Positions 56,745 to 64,000 of a DNA stretch of 64,000 nt are shown here, piece by piece. A program made the translations under genes and the position numbers. The stretch spans positions 3,917,001 to 3,981,000 of the forward strand of contig NZ_CP113431.1 in assembly GCF_030506255.1 (NCBI RefSeq), given 5' to 3'. Below the pieces are notes generated by a model. The model had not been told where the DNA came from. It saw only the letters and a program-made list of their open reading frames with translations, and ran no database searches. Position 1 is the first letter of the stretch; each line of letters begins with the position of its first letter. Source of the stretch: Nocardioides sp. Arc9.136 (GTDB lineage Bacteria; Actinomycetota; Actinomycetes; Propionibacteriales; Nocardioidaceae).

Positions 56745-57581
56745 GTGCCGGAGGGGGACAGCGTCTTCAAGCTCGCGCGGCGGCTGGACCGCCCGCTGAA
56801 GGGGCGCACGGTCACCCGCAGCGACCTGCGCGTCCCGCGGCTCGCGACGCGCGACCTCGCCGGCCGCGTCGTCCTCGAGCACGCGACGCACGGCAAGCAC
56901 CTGCTGACCCGGTTCAGCGGCGGGGCCACCCTGCACACCCACCTGCTGATGGACGGCTCCTGGTCGGTCACCGGCCCGGGCAAGCAGCTCCCCCGCCGGC
57001 TGATGCCCGACGTGCGGATCGTGCTCGCCACCGACGCCGGCCACACGGCGTACGGCCTGAGGCTGCACGAGATGGAGCTCGTCGAGACCTCCCGCGAGCA
57101 CGAGCTGGTGGGCCACCTCGGCCCCGACCCGCTGCGCGAGGACTGGGACGCCGAGGAGGCGGTACGCCGCCTGGCCGCCGAGCCCGCCGTGCCGCTCGTC
57201 TCGGCGCTGCTCGACCAGCGCAAGGTCGCCGGGTGGGGCAACCTGTGGGCCAACGAGCTGGCCTTCCTCCTCGGCCGCAGCCCGTGGACCCCGGTGGGCG
57301 AGGTCGACGTCGAGCGGCTGGTCGCCCTGGGCGCCAAGGCGCTGCGGCACTCCGCGACCGTCGAGGGCGCCTACCAGGTCACCACCGGCATCGGCCGCAA
57401 GGGCGAGTCGCACTGGGTCTCCGGCCGGGCCGGGCGGCCGTGCCTGCGGTGCGGCACGACCGTCGAGGTGGTCCCTGAGCTCCCCAACGACCCCGCCAAC
57501 CGGCGTACCTGGTGGTGCCCGCACTGCCAGCCCGGCCCCGGCCCGGAGACCCGCGTGGCGACCTCGGTGGCGTCCGCCTAG
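56745..57581 (+). CDS. Fpg/Nei family DNA glycosylase
   Basis: 278 aa. Base-excision repair of oxidised bases. After removal of Met1 the chain begins PEGDSVFKLARRL, with Pro2 as the Schiff-base nucleophile and Glu3; H2TH region around VAGWGNLWANELAFL; C-terminal zinc finger CLRCGTTVEVVPELP...WWCPHCQ. The PEGDS start fits endonuclease VIII (Nei2-type) rather than MutM (PELPE). GTG 56745 has GAGGAT 6 nt upstream. Its stop overlaps the convergent gene by 4 nt. Confidence 0.92.
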   Translation: MPEGDSVFKLARRLDRPLKGRTVTRSDLRVPRLATRDLAGRVVLEHATHGKHLLTRFSGGATLHTHLLMDGSWSVTGPGKQLPRRLMPDVRIVLATDAGHTAYGLRLHEMELVETSREHELVGHLGPDPLREDWDAEEAVRRLAAEPAVPLVSALLDQRKVAGWGNLWANELAFLLGRSPWTPVGEVDVERLVALGAKALRHSATVEGAYQVTTGIGRKGESHWVSGRAGRPCLRCGTTVEVVPELPNDPANRRTWWCPHCQPGPGPETRVATSVASA

Positions 57582-58000
57582 AGCAGGACGACCGCGCCCG
57601 GCTCGGCGTCGCGCAGCAGCCCCAGCACCGCCGCGGCGGTGCGGTCCACGTCGAGGTCGCGCGGACCGGGGACCAGCACCGGGTCGGCCAGCAGGTCCCG
57701 CCCCAGGGCGAGCGCCGCCCGGGCGCCCAGGCCGGTGGTGACGAGCAGGTCGGCCCCGCCGAGGTCGCGCGCACGACCGGCGACCAGCGCGGCGTCGGTC
57801 CCGCCGACCGACGGGTCCGCCTGCAGCGACCACCCCGACACCCGGCGCTGCCGGACAGCGGCGGCCGTCGCCTCCGCGGAGGCGGCGTCGGGATCCACCA
57901 CCAGCACGCCGGAGCCGGAGCGGGCCAGCCGCAGGCACACCTCGTGCCCGACGCCGACCCCGCCGCCCACGACGACGCCCAGCCTCCACCGCAGCAGCAT
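57578..58000 (-). CDS. Rossmann-fold protein, truncated relative to dehydrogenases
   Basis: 140 aa. RLGVVVGGGVGVGHEVCLRL reads as a GxGxxG-type nucleotide-binding turn, followed by VLVVDPDAASAEATAAA, so it resembles the first half of a short-chain dehydrogenase without the YxxxK half. ATG 58000 has TAGCCT (58007-58012) 6 nt upstream (leaderless), suggesting that it is expressed and not merely a remnant. Function unknown. Confidence 0.6.
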   Translation of the reverse strand: MLLRWRLGVVVGGGVGVGHEVCLRLARSGSGVLVVDPDAASAEATAAAVRQRRVSGWSLQADPSVGGTDAALVAGRARDLGGADLLVTTGLGARAALALGRDLLADPVLVPGPRDLDVDRTAAAVLGLLRDAEPGAVVLL

Positions 58001-58044
58001 CCGCCCAGGCTAGGCGCGGGTCGGCAAAGTCGGCGCCGGAACCC

Positions 58045-58074
58045 TTGTGGACCCACGCGGCGCAGTCCTAGGTT
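58045..58074 (+). promoter_or_regulatory. Promoter of the M28 aminopeptidase gene
   Basis: TTGTGG (58045-58050), 18-nt spacer, TAGGTT (58069-58074), 47 nt before GTG 58122. A housekeeping-type promoter with a normal leader. Confidence 0.55.
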
Positions 58075-58121
58075 GACCGCCTCGCGCGCCGCCGGCGCGC
58101 CCGTCTCTCGGGAGATCCCCT

Positions 58122-59759
58122 GTGAGCAGAAACCGCACCACCCGCCGTGTGGCGGGCCCCCTGGCCGGCCTCGCCGGCGCGGCCGTGCTCGCGGCCGCCA
58201 CCCTGCCCGGCTCCACCGCCACCGCGTCCCCCGACGCGCCGGCCCAGCAGTCCGCCCGCCAGACCGCCGCGAAGACCGCCCCGAAGGCCTCCCCCGAGGA
58301 CCGGGTGGCCGCGCTGGTGAAGTCCGTGGACGGGCCCGGCGTGCGCAAGCACCTCGTCGCCCTCGAGCGGATCGGCGACAAGCACGGCAGCCGCGCGTCG
58401 GGCACCCCCGGCTACCGCGCGTCGAAGAACTACGTCGTCAAACAGCTGCGGAAGGCCGGCTACCACCCGCAGGTCCAGTCCTTCGACTTCTCCTACTTCG
58501 AGGTCACCGCCCCGCCGGTGCTGCAGCGCACCGCCCCGGAGCCGGCGACGTTCGTGGAGGGCACCGACTTCGACATCCTGGAGTACTCCGGGTCGGGTGA
58601 CGTGACCGGGACCGTCGAGGGCGTCGACCTCGCCCTGGACGACATCGAGAACTCCACCAGCGGCTGCGAGGCCGCCGACTTCGCCGGCTTCACCGCCGGG
58701 AACATCGCGCTGGTCCGCCGTGGCACCTGCGACTTCTCCGTCAAGGTCGTCAACGCCCAGGACGCCGGCGCCAGCGCCGTCGTGCTGATGAACCAGGGCA
58801 ACGGCGAGGACCGCAGTGGACCCTTCATCGGCACCCTGGGCGGCCCGGTCGGCACCGTGCCGGCCGTCACCACCACCTTCGCGCTCGGCCGCGACCTCGA
58901 GGGCGACACCGTCCGGGTCTCCACCTCCACCGAGTCCGAGACCCGCACCACCTGGAACGTCACCGCCGAGACCCAGCGCGGCCGCCAGGGGAACGTCGTG
59001 ATGGCCGGCGCCCACCTCGACAGCGTCGTCGAGGGCAACGGCATCAACGACAACGGCACCGGCAGCGCCGCGCTGCTCCACGTCGCCGAGAAGCTGGCCC
59101 AGAAGATCAAGGCCCCCCGGAACCAGGTGCGGTTCGCCTGGTGGGGCGCGGAGGAGTCGGGCCTCCTCGGCGCGGAGCACTACGTCAGCGAGCTCGCCAC
59201 GGAGAACCCGCGCGCGCTGCGCGACATCGCGCTCTACCTCAACTTCGACATGGTGGGCTCCCCGAACTACGCCCTGTTCGTCTACGACGGCGACAACTCC
59301 GCCTTCCCGGCCGGCGACGACGCCGCGGAGGCCCCGAAGGGGTCGGCGCAGATCGAGCGGGCCTTCCGGACGTTCTTCCGCAGCCGTGACCTGGCCACCC
59401 GGCCGACCGCCTTCGACGGCCGCAGCGACTACGGCCCGTTCATCGCCGAGGGCATCCCCGCGGGCGGCCTGTTCACCGGCGCCGAGGGCATCAAGACCAA
59501 GGCCGAGGCGCGGCTGTTCGGCGGCAAGGCCGGCGTCGCGTACGACGAGTGCTACCACCAGGCGTGCGACGACCTGTCGAACGTCAGCATGAAGGCGGTG
59601 CGCATCAACACCAAGGCGATCGCCTCGCTGGTCGGCACCTACGCGTTCAGCACGAAGTCGGTCAACGGCCGGGCCACCGGCCACGACCGGCGCAACGCCA
59701 CCACCCCGCTCGCGCACGACCACGGGCACGGGGCCGGGACGGTGACCGCCACCCGCTGA
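58122..59759 (+). CDS. Secreted M28 family aminopeptidase with PA domain
   Basis: 545 aa. Signal peptide (RRVAGPLAGLAGAAVLAAAT, cleaved near TATASP). PA domain about 160-290 (NIALVRRGTCDFSVKVVNAQ) and M28 zinc domain about 280-520: GAHLDSVVEG, NDNGTGSAALL (Asp), WWGAEESGLLGAEHY (Glu-Glu), YLNFDMVG (Asp), and YHQACDDL (His). Resembles the Streptomyces griseus aminopeptidase. GTG 58122 has GGGAGA about 10 nt upstream. Releases N-terminal residues from peptides outside the cell. Confidence 0.92.
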   Translation: MSRNRTTRRVAGPLAGLAGAAVLAAATLPGSTATASPDAPAQQSARQTAAKTAPKASPEDRVAALVKSVDGPGVRKHLVALERIGDKHGSRASGTPGYRASKNYVVKQLRKAGYHPQVQSFDFSYFEVTAPPVLQRTAPEPATFVEGTDFDILEYSGSGDVTGTVEGVDLALDDIENSTSGCEAADFAGFTAGNIALVRRGTCDFSVKVVNAQDAGASAVVLMNQGNGEDRSGPFIGTLGGPVGTVPAVTTTFALGRDLEGDTVRVSTSTESETRTTWNVTAETQRGRQGNVVMAGAHLDSVVEGNGINDNGTGSAALLHVAEKLAQKIKAPRNQVRFAWWGAEESGLLGAEHYVSELATENPRALRDIALYLNFDMVGSPNYALFVYDGDNSAFPAGDDAAEAPKGSAQIERAFRTFFRSRDLATRPTAFDGRSDYGPFIAEGIPAGGLFTGAEGIKTKAEARLFGGKAGVAYDECYHQACDDLSNVSMKAVRINTKAIASLVGTYAFSTKSVNGRATGHDRRNATTPLAHDHGHGAGTVTATR

Positions 59760-59805
59760 GCACCGTCCGCGCACGACCTGGACGGGCCGGCGCCGGGCCC
59801 CGCGC

Positions 59806-60672
59806 TCAGCCCAGCCCGTCCAGAACCCCGACGACCTCGGCCCAAGCCGGGCCCTCGGGGTCGATGACGACGAAGTGGTCGCCGTCGACGGCCACCAGCT
59901 CGGCCCGCGCACCGGCGGCGGTCGCGGCGGCGACGTACTCCTCGGACTGGTTCACGGGGACGACGTCGTCGTCGCGGCCGTGCACGCACCACACCGGCAC
60001 GTCGAGGGGCAGCTGCTGCTGCGGGTCGTACGCCGCCTCCACCGCGTCGGGGTCGGCCGGGATGCCGAGCAGGTCGGGCACCGCCGTCTGGCCGACCCCC
60101 TCCCGGACCGCCCGGCGCAGGTCGAGCACGCCGGCCTGGGAGACCACGCCGGTGAGCTCGACGCCACCGGCCCACCTCGGGTCGCGGGTCCGCGAGGCGG
60201 CCCACGCGGCGAGGTGGCCGCCCGCGGAGTGCCCGACGGCCACGACCGTCGTCAGGTCCAGCCCCAGGTCGGCGTCGCCCAGCACGTCGATCGCGGCGGC
60301 CACGTCGTCGAAGGTCTCGGGTGATCCCCCGCCCCCGCCCCCGCCGGTCCCCGGGCCGACCCGGCGGTACTCGATGTTCCAGGCCGCCCAGCCGCGTGCG
60401 GCCAGGTCGTCGGCCAGCGGGGTGCCGAGGGAGAAGTCGTACTGGGCGCGCCAGAAGCCGCCGTGCACCACGACCACCACCCCGCGCGGGTCGCCCGCGG
60501 GCAGGTGCAGCTCGCCCACCTGCGAGGCGTCGTCGCCGTAGGCGATGCGTCGCCTCGTCGGTGCTCCGGTCACGGGTCCGTCCTTCCTCGGTGGCTCGCC
60601 GCCACAGGCGGCCAGGGTGCCGATACCCAAGCCCGAGAGCAGCAGCCGTCGACCGACCCGCACCGGCCTCAC
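59806..60672 (-). CDS. Alpha/beta hydrolase (esterase) lipoprotein
   Basis: 288 aa. Lipobox GTLAACGG with Cys23; then an alpha/beta hydrolase: oxyanion HGGFWRAQYD (HGG), nucleophile GHSAGGHLAAW (Ser in GxSxG), Asp in HGRDDDVVP, His in AVDGDHFVV. The HGGFW motif fits the kynurenine-formamidase/esterase group. A run of seven Gly interrupts the region near residue 108. GTG 60672 overlaps the ArfB stop (GTGA). Confidence 0.87.
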   Translation of the reverse strand: MRPVRVGRRLLLSGLGIGTLAACGGEPPRKDGPVTGAPTRRRIAYGDDASQVGELHLPAGDPRGVVVVVHGGFWRAQYDFSLGTPLADDLAARGWAAWNIEYRRVGPGTGGGGGGGSPETFDDVAAAIDVLGDADLGLDLTTVVAVGHSAGGHLAAWAASRTRDPRWAGGVELTGVVSQAGVLDLRRAVREGVGQTAVPDLLGIPADPDAVEAAYDPQQQLPLDVPVWCVHGRDDDVVPVNQSEEYVAAATAAGARAELVAVDGDHFVVIDPEGPAWAEVVGVLDGLG

Positions 60673-61094
60673 TCGAAGCGCCCCTGCCGGCCGCGCTTGG
60701 TCTCCCCGCGCCGCTTCTTCTCGGCGATCCGCCGCTCCTTCGAGCCGCGGGTGGGGCGGGTGGGGCGCCGGGTCGGCGGGGGCGGGGCGCAGGCGTCACG
60801 GAGCACGGAGGCCATTCGTTCCCGCGCCGCCCTCCGATTGGCCAGCTGGGTGCGGTGCTCGCTCGCGGCGATCGTCAGCACGCCGCCGACGAGGCGCCCC
60901 GCCAGCCGTGCGAGCACCCGCTCGCGCAGGTGCTCGGGGAGCGACGGCGACCCGGCGACGTCGTAGGACAGCTCGACCCGGCTGTCGGCGGTGTTGACGC
61001 CCTGCCCACCGGGGCCCGACGAGCGGGAGAACCGCTCCGAGAGCTCGGCGTCCGGGACGGTCCACCGCCCGGTGACCACCAGGTCGTCGGGCAC
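60669..61094 (-). CDS. arfB: Alternative ribosome rescue peptidyl-tRNA hydrolase ArfB
   Basis: 141 aa. GGQ motif SSGPGGQGVNTADSRVELSY, then a basic C-terminal tail (RGSKERRIAEKKRRGETKRG) that enters the empty mRNA channel of stalled ribosomes. Known to hydrolyse peptidyl-tRNA on non-stop complexes. GTG 61094 lies 16 nt after the purL stop, so it is likely cotranscribed. Fully typical length (about 140 aa). Confidence 0.95.
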   Translation of the reverse strand: MPDDLVVTGRWTVPDAELSERFSRSSGPGGQGVNTADSRVELSYDVAGSPSLPEHLRERVLARLAGRLVGGVLTIAASEHRTQLANRRAARERMASVLRDACAPPPPTRRPTRPTRGSKERRIAEKKRRGETKRGRQGRFE

Positions 61095-61110
61095 GTCGCC
61101 GGACCGGCGA

Positions 61111-63378
61111 TCAGGCCAGCGCGGCGGGCAGCGTCGCCATCCAGGCCGACCGCAGCTCCAGCAGCGGCACCTCGAAGGCGCCCTCGCCGGCAGCCTCGAC
61201 GACGAGCGCGTCGCCGCCGGTGGTCCCCAGCTCGGTGAGCGGCACGCCGTGGCGCGCGGCGAGGTCGCGCAGGCGGTCGGCGTCGCCGGCCGGCACGGTG
61301 ACCACGACGCGGGCGGCCGACTCGGCGAACAGCCCGACGAACGCGTCGCCGGGGACCGTCACGCGGGCACCGACCATGTTCCGCATCGCGGCCTCGGCGA
61401 GGGTCTGCGCGAGCCCGCCGTCGGCGACGTCGTGCGCGCTGGTGAGCAGCCCGACGCCCTCGTGCAGCAGGGCCGCGAGCGCCTTCTCGGCAGCGAGGTC
61501 GACCCGCGGCGGGAGCCCGCCGAGGTGGCCGTGCACGACGTTCGCCCACTCCGAGCCGGAGAGCTCCTCGCGGGTCTCGCCGAGCAGGAAGACGCTCTCG
61601 CCGGGCGCGGACCACGCCGACGGGGTGCGCCGGGTGACGTCCTCGACGACACCGAGCACCGCCACGACGGGGGTCGGCAGGATCGCCGTCTCGCCGGTCT
61701 GGTTGTAGAGGCTGACGTTGCCGCCGGTGACCGGGATGCCGAGCTCGGCACACCCGTCCTTGAGCCCGCGGCAGGCCTCGGCGAACTGCCACATGACCGC
61801 CGGGTCCTCCGGCGAGCCGAAGTTGAGGCAGTCGGAGATCGCGAGCGGCACGGCGCCGCCGGTCGCCACGTTGCGGTAGGACTCGGCCAGCGCGAGCTGC
61901 GCGCCGGTGTACGGGTCCAGCTTGGCGAAGCGTCCGTTGCAGTCGGTCGAGACGGCGACGCCGAGGTTGCTCTCCTCGTCGACGCGCACCATGCCGCTGT
62001 CGGAGGGCTGGGCGAGCACGGTGTTGCCGCGGACGTAGCGGTCGTACTGGTCGGTGATCCACGACTTGTCGCAGAGGTTCGGGCTGGCGACCAGGCGCAG
62101 CAGCGTCTCGCGGAGCTCCTGGCCGGTCGCCGGGCGCGGGAGGTCCTCGGCGCGGTCGGCCTGGAGCCCGTCCTGCCACGAGGGGCGGGCGAGGGGACGC
62201 TGGTAGGTCGGGCCCTCGTGCGCGACCGAGCGCGGCGGCACGTCGACGACGCGCTGGCCGTGCCAGTCGACGTGGAGGCGACCGGTGTCGGTGACCTCGC
62301 CGATGACGGTGGCGTCGACCTCCCACTTCGCGCAGATCGCGAGGAACGCCTCGACGTCGTCCGGCTCGACGACCGCCATCATCCGCTCCTGCGACTCGCT
62401 CATGAGGATCTCCTCCGGCGAGAGCGTGGAGTCGCGCAGCGGCACGAGGTCGAGGTCGACGTGCATGCCGCCATCGCCCGCGGAGGCCAGCTCGGAGGTC
62501 GCGCAGGACAGCCCGGCGCCGCCGAGGTCCTGGATGCCGGCGACGAGGCCGGCGGCGAAGATCTCGAGCGTGCACTCGATGAGGAGCTTCTCCATGAACG
62601 GGTCGCCCACCTGGACGGCCGGCCGCTTCGCCGGGCCGGAGCCCCCGTCCTCGGACTCCGTGAAGGTCTCGCTCGCGAGCACGCTCACGCCGCCGATGCC
62701 GTCGCCGCCGGTCCGCGCGCCGTACAGCACGACCTTGTTGCCGACGCCGCTCGCCTTGGCCAGGTGCAGGTCCTCGTGGCGGAGCACGCCGACGCAGAGC
62801 GCGTTGACCAGCGGGTTGCCGAGGTAGGTGGGGTCGAAGACCGCCTCCCCGCCGATGTTGGGCAGGCCCAGGCAGTTGCCGTAGCCGCCGACGCCGGCGA
62901 CGATCCCGGGCAGGACCCGCTGGGTGTCGTCGGCGTCCAGCGGACCGAACCGGAGCGGGTCCATCACCGCGACCGGACGGGCGCCCATGGCGAGGATGTC
63001 GCGGACGATGCCGCCGACGCCGGTCGCCGCGCCCTGGTAGGGCTCGACGTACGACGGGTGGTTGTGGCTCTCGACCTTGAACGTCACCGCGTAGCCCTGG
63101 CCGATGTCGATGACGCCGGCGTTCTCGCCGATGCCGGCGAGGGTCTTGCCCAGCGGGGTCTCCTGCGGCAGCTCGGAGAACTGCTTGAGGTGGACCTTGG
63201 AGGACTTGTAGGAGCAGTGCTCGCTCCACATGACCGAGTACATCGCCAGCTCCGAGCTCGTCGGACGGCGACCGAGGATCTCGCGGATCCGGTCGTACTC
63301 GTCGGCCTTGAGACCGAGATCGGCCCAGGGCTGGTCGCGGGCGGGGTCCTCGGCAGCAGCGGCCACGGTGTCCAGCAC
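61111..63378 (-). CDS. purL: Phosphoribosylformylglycinamidine synthase, small type PurL
   Basis: 755 aa. ATP-dependent FGAM synthase subunit that works with PurQ and PurS, neither of which is in this window. Motifs: [80 protein letters not shown], and [19 protein letters not shown] 63378 is 7 nt after TAGATT (63386-63391), a leaderless start, and is preferred to TTG 63387. Length fits the small (755-aa) type and not the 1200-aa fused type. Confidence 0.95.
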   Translation of the reverse strand: MLDTVAAAAEDPARDQPWADLGLKADEYDRIREILGRRPTSSELAMYSVMWSEHCSYKSSKVHLKQFSELPQETPLGKTLAGIGENAGVIDIGQGYAVTFKVESHNHPSYVEPYQGAATGVGGIVRDILAMGARPVAVMDPLRFGPLDADDTQRVLPGIVAGVGGYGNCLGLPNIGGEAVFDPTYLGNPLVNALCVGVLRHEDLHLAKASGVGNKVVLYGARTGGDGIGGVSVLASETFTESEDGGSGPAKRPAVQVGDPFMEKLLIECTLEIFAAGLVAGIQDLGGAGLSCATSELASAGDGGMHVDLDLVPLRDSTLSPEEILMSESQERMMAVVEPDDVEAFLAICAKWEVDATVIGEVTDTGRLHVDWHGQRVVDVPPRSVAHEGPTYQRPLARPSWQDGLQADRAEDLPRPATGQELRETLLRLVASPNLCDKSWITDQYDRYVRGNTVLAQPSDSGMVRVDEESNLGVAVSTDCNGRFAKLDPYTGAQLALAESYRNVATGGAVPLAISDCLNFGSPEDPAVMWQFAEACRGLKDGCAELGIPVTGGNVSLYNQTGETAILPTPVVAVLGVVEDVTRRTPSAWSAPGESVFLLGETREELSGSEWANVVHGHLGGLPPRVDLAAEKALAALLHEGVGLLTSAHDVADGGLAQTLAEAAMRNMVGARVTVPGDAFVGLFAESAARVVVTVPAGDADRLRDLAARHGVPLTELGTTGGDALVVEAAGEGAFEVPLLELRSAWMATLPAALA

Positions 63379-63422
63379 GGCGGCCAATCTACCGGCGCCG
63401 GGGCGGGCCGCCGTCCGCGGGC

Positions 63423-63971
63423 TCAGCGGAGGAGACCGTCGGCCAGCACCTCGAGCATGGGACGCACCTCGGCGGGCTCGAGCCCGCCCTGGTCGGCGAC
63501 GGTCGCGACCCCGCCGACCAGGCGCGCGACCTGCAGGGCGGTGACGTCCTCACGCAGCGCACCGGCGGCGCGGAGCTCCTCGAGCACCCGGTCGACCGCC
63601 GAGCGCAGGACCTCGCACTTGGTGCGGATCGGGGACCGCTCGTCGCCCATCGCGCCGGTGAGCTTGGCCGGCCCGCCCTTGTGGACGCTGATCAGCGCGA
63701 CGTACTCCTCGAACCAGGTCAGCAGCAGGGCGCGGTCGTCGCCGCGGACCGCCAGCGCGCGGCCCACGGCCTCCTCGACGGTGGCGACCCAGCTCTGCAT
63801 GACCGCGTCCACGAGGGCGTCCCGGCTCGGGAAGTGCCGGTAGAGGGTGCCCGGCCCGACGCCGGCGCGCTTGGCGACGAGGTCGAGCGAGGCGTCGTAC
63901 CCCTGCTCGCGGAACACCTCGCGCGCGACCTCGACGATCCGGTCGTAGTTGCGCTTCGCGTCGGCGCGCAC
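63423..63971 (-). CDS. TetR family transcriptional regulator
   Basis: 182 aa. N-terminal [23 protein letters not shown] and [20 protein letters not shown], then a variable ligand-binding half. GTG 63971 has AGGAGG 4 nt upstream. It lies 45 nt from purL on the same strand, but its target is unknown; the sequence further upstream is cut by the window edge, where TTTAGCAAGC might be part of an operator. Confidence 0.9.
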   Translation of the reverse strand: MRADAKRNYDRIVEVAREVFREQGYDASLDLVAKRAGVGPGTLYRHFPSRDALVDAVMQSWVATVEEAVGRALAVRGDDRALLLTWFEEYVALISVHKGGPAKLTGAMGDERSPIRTKCEVLRSAVDRVLEELRAAGALREDVTALQVARLVGGVATVADQGGLEPAEVRPMLEVLADGLLR

Positions 63972-64000
63972 GGGTCCTCCTGGCTGGGGCTTGCTAAACG

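Overview
The window is very GC-rich and reads as a chromosome segment of a Gram-positive actinobacterium, most likely Nocardioidaceae (Nocardioides-like). The basis is the actinobacterial 16S-23S-5S operon without spacer tRNAs, NDH-2 and small-type PurL, DUF3073, DUF5709 and PRC-barrel/DUF2382 proteins, and many genes whose -10 box lies 6-8 nt before the start codon. The genus is an inference; the 16S sequence (about 29854-31376, minus strand) would settle it.

Layout. 1-7.3 kb: a two-TM protein, a hotdog thioesterase, NDH-2, an ATPase-domain regulator behind a SigF-type promoter and coupled to two CrcB fluoride channel subunits, a zincin-like protein, tRNA-Asp, tRNA-Glu, and a divergent DUF2000/Lrp pair. 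7.4-18.7 kb: tRNA-Phe, a secreted subtilase, a 1728-aa secreted phosphoesterase with lamin-tail and Ig-like modules, a Tat-exported beta-propeller protein, a GTPase-like protein and an old-yellow-enzyme. 18.7-26 kb: an aldehyde dehydrogenase/GMC oxidoreductase operon, a DUF5709 protein, a small anti-sigma-like ATPase, and a MerR regulator divergent from a polytopic membrane protein plus a 48-aa membrane protein. 26.1-31.8 kb: the rRNA operon (minus strand) with two candidate promoters.

31.8-44.5 kb is rich in signalling and stress genes: a STAS protein, an SDR, a PRC-barrel/DUF2382 protein and a second DUF2382 protein with a membrane partner, a receiver-PAS-kinase, a hybrid kinase with two receivers and an HPt, a second beta-propeller protein coupled to it, a sigma factor and a Ser/Thr kinase. 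44.6-64 kb: a Leu/Val-type dehydrogenase, DUF3073, purM-purF, a GAF histidine kinase, a molybdenum hydroxylase pair, a PucR regulator coupled to an M20 peptidase, a sterol-carrier-like protein, an Fpg/Nei glycosylase, a secreted M28 aminopeptidase, an esterase lipoprotein, ArfB, purL and a TetR regulator.

How it fits together: purM, purF and purL are the purine housekeeping core, and the DUF3073-purM-purF...SCP-like...purL order resembles the conserved actinobacterial neighbourhood with about 8 kb of other genes inserted. Much of the rest looks like stress sensing: two anti-sigma-type ATPases and a STAS protein (partner switching), three histidine kinases, a sigma factor, a Ser/Thr kinase and two DUF2382 proteins. 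The least explained pieces are the MerR-controlled membrane protein with a duplicated His/Asp motif and the two beta-propeller paralogues. No CRISPR array, insertion sequence, prophage or integron was seen.
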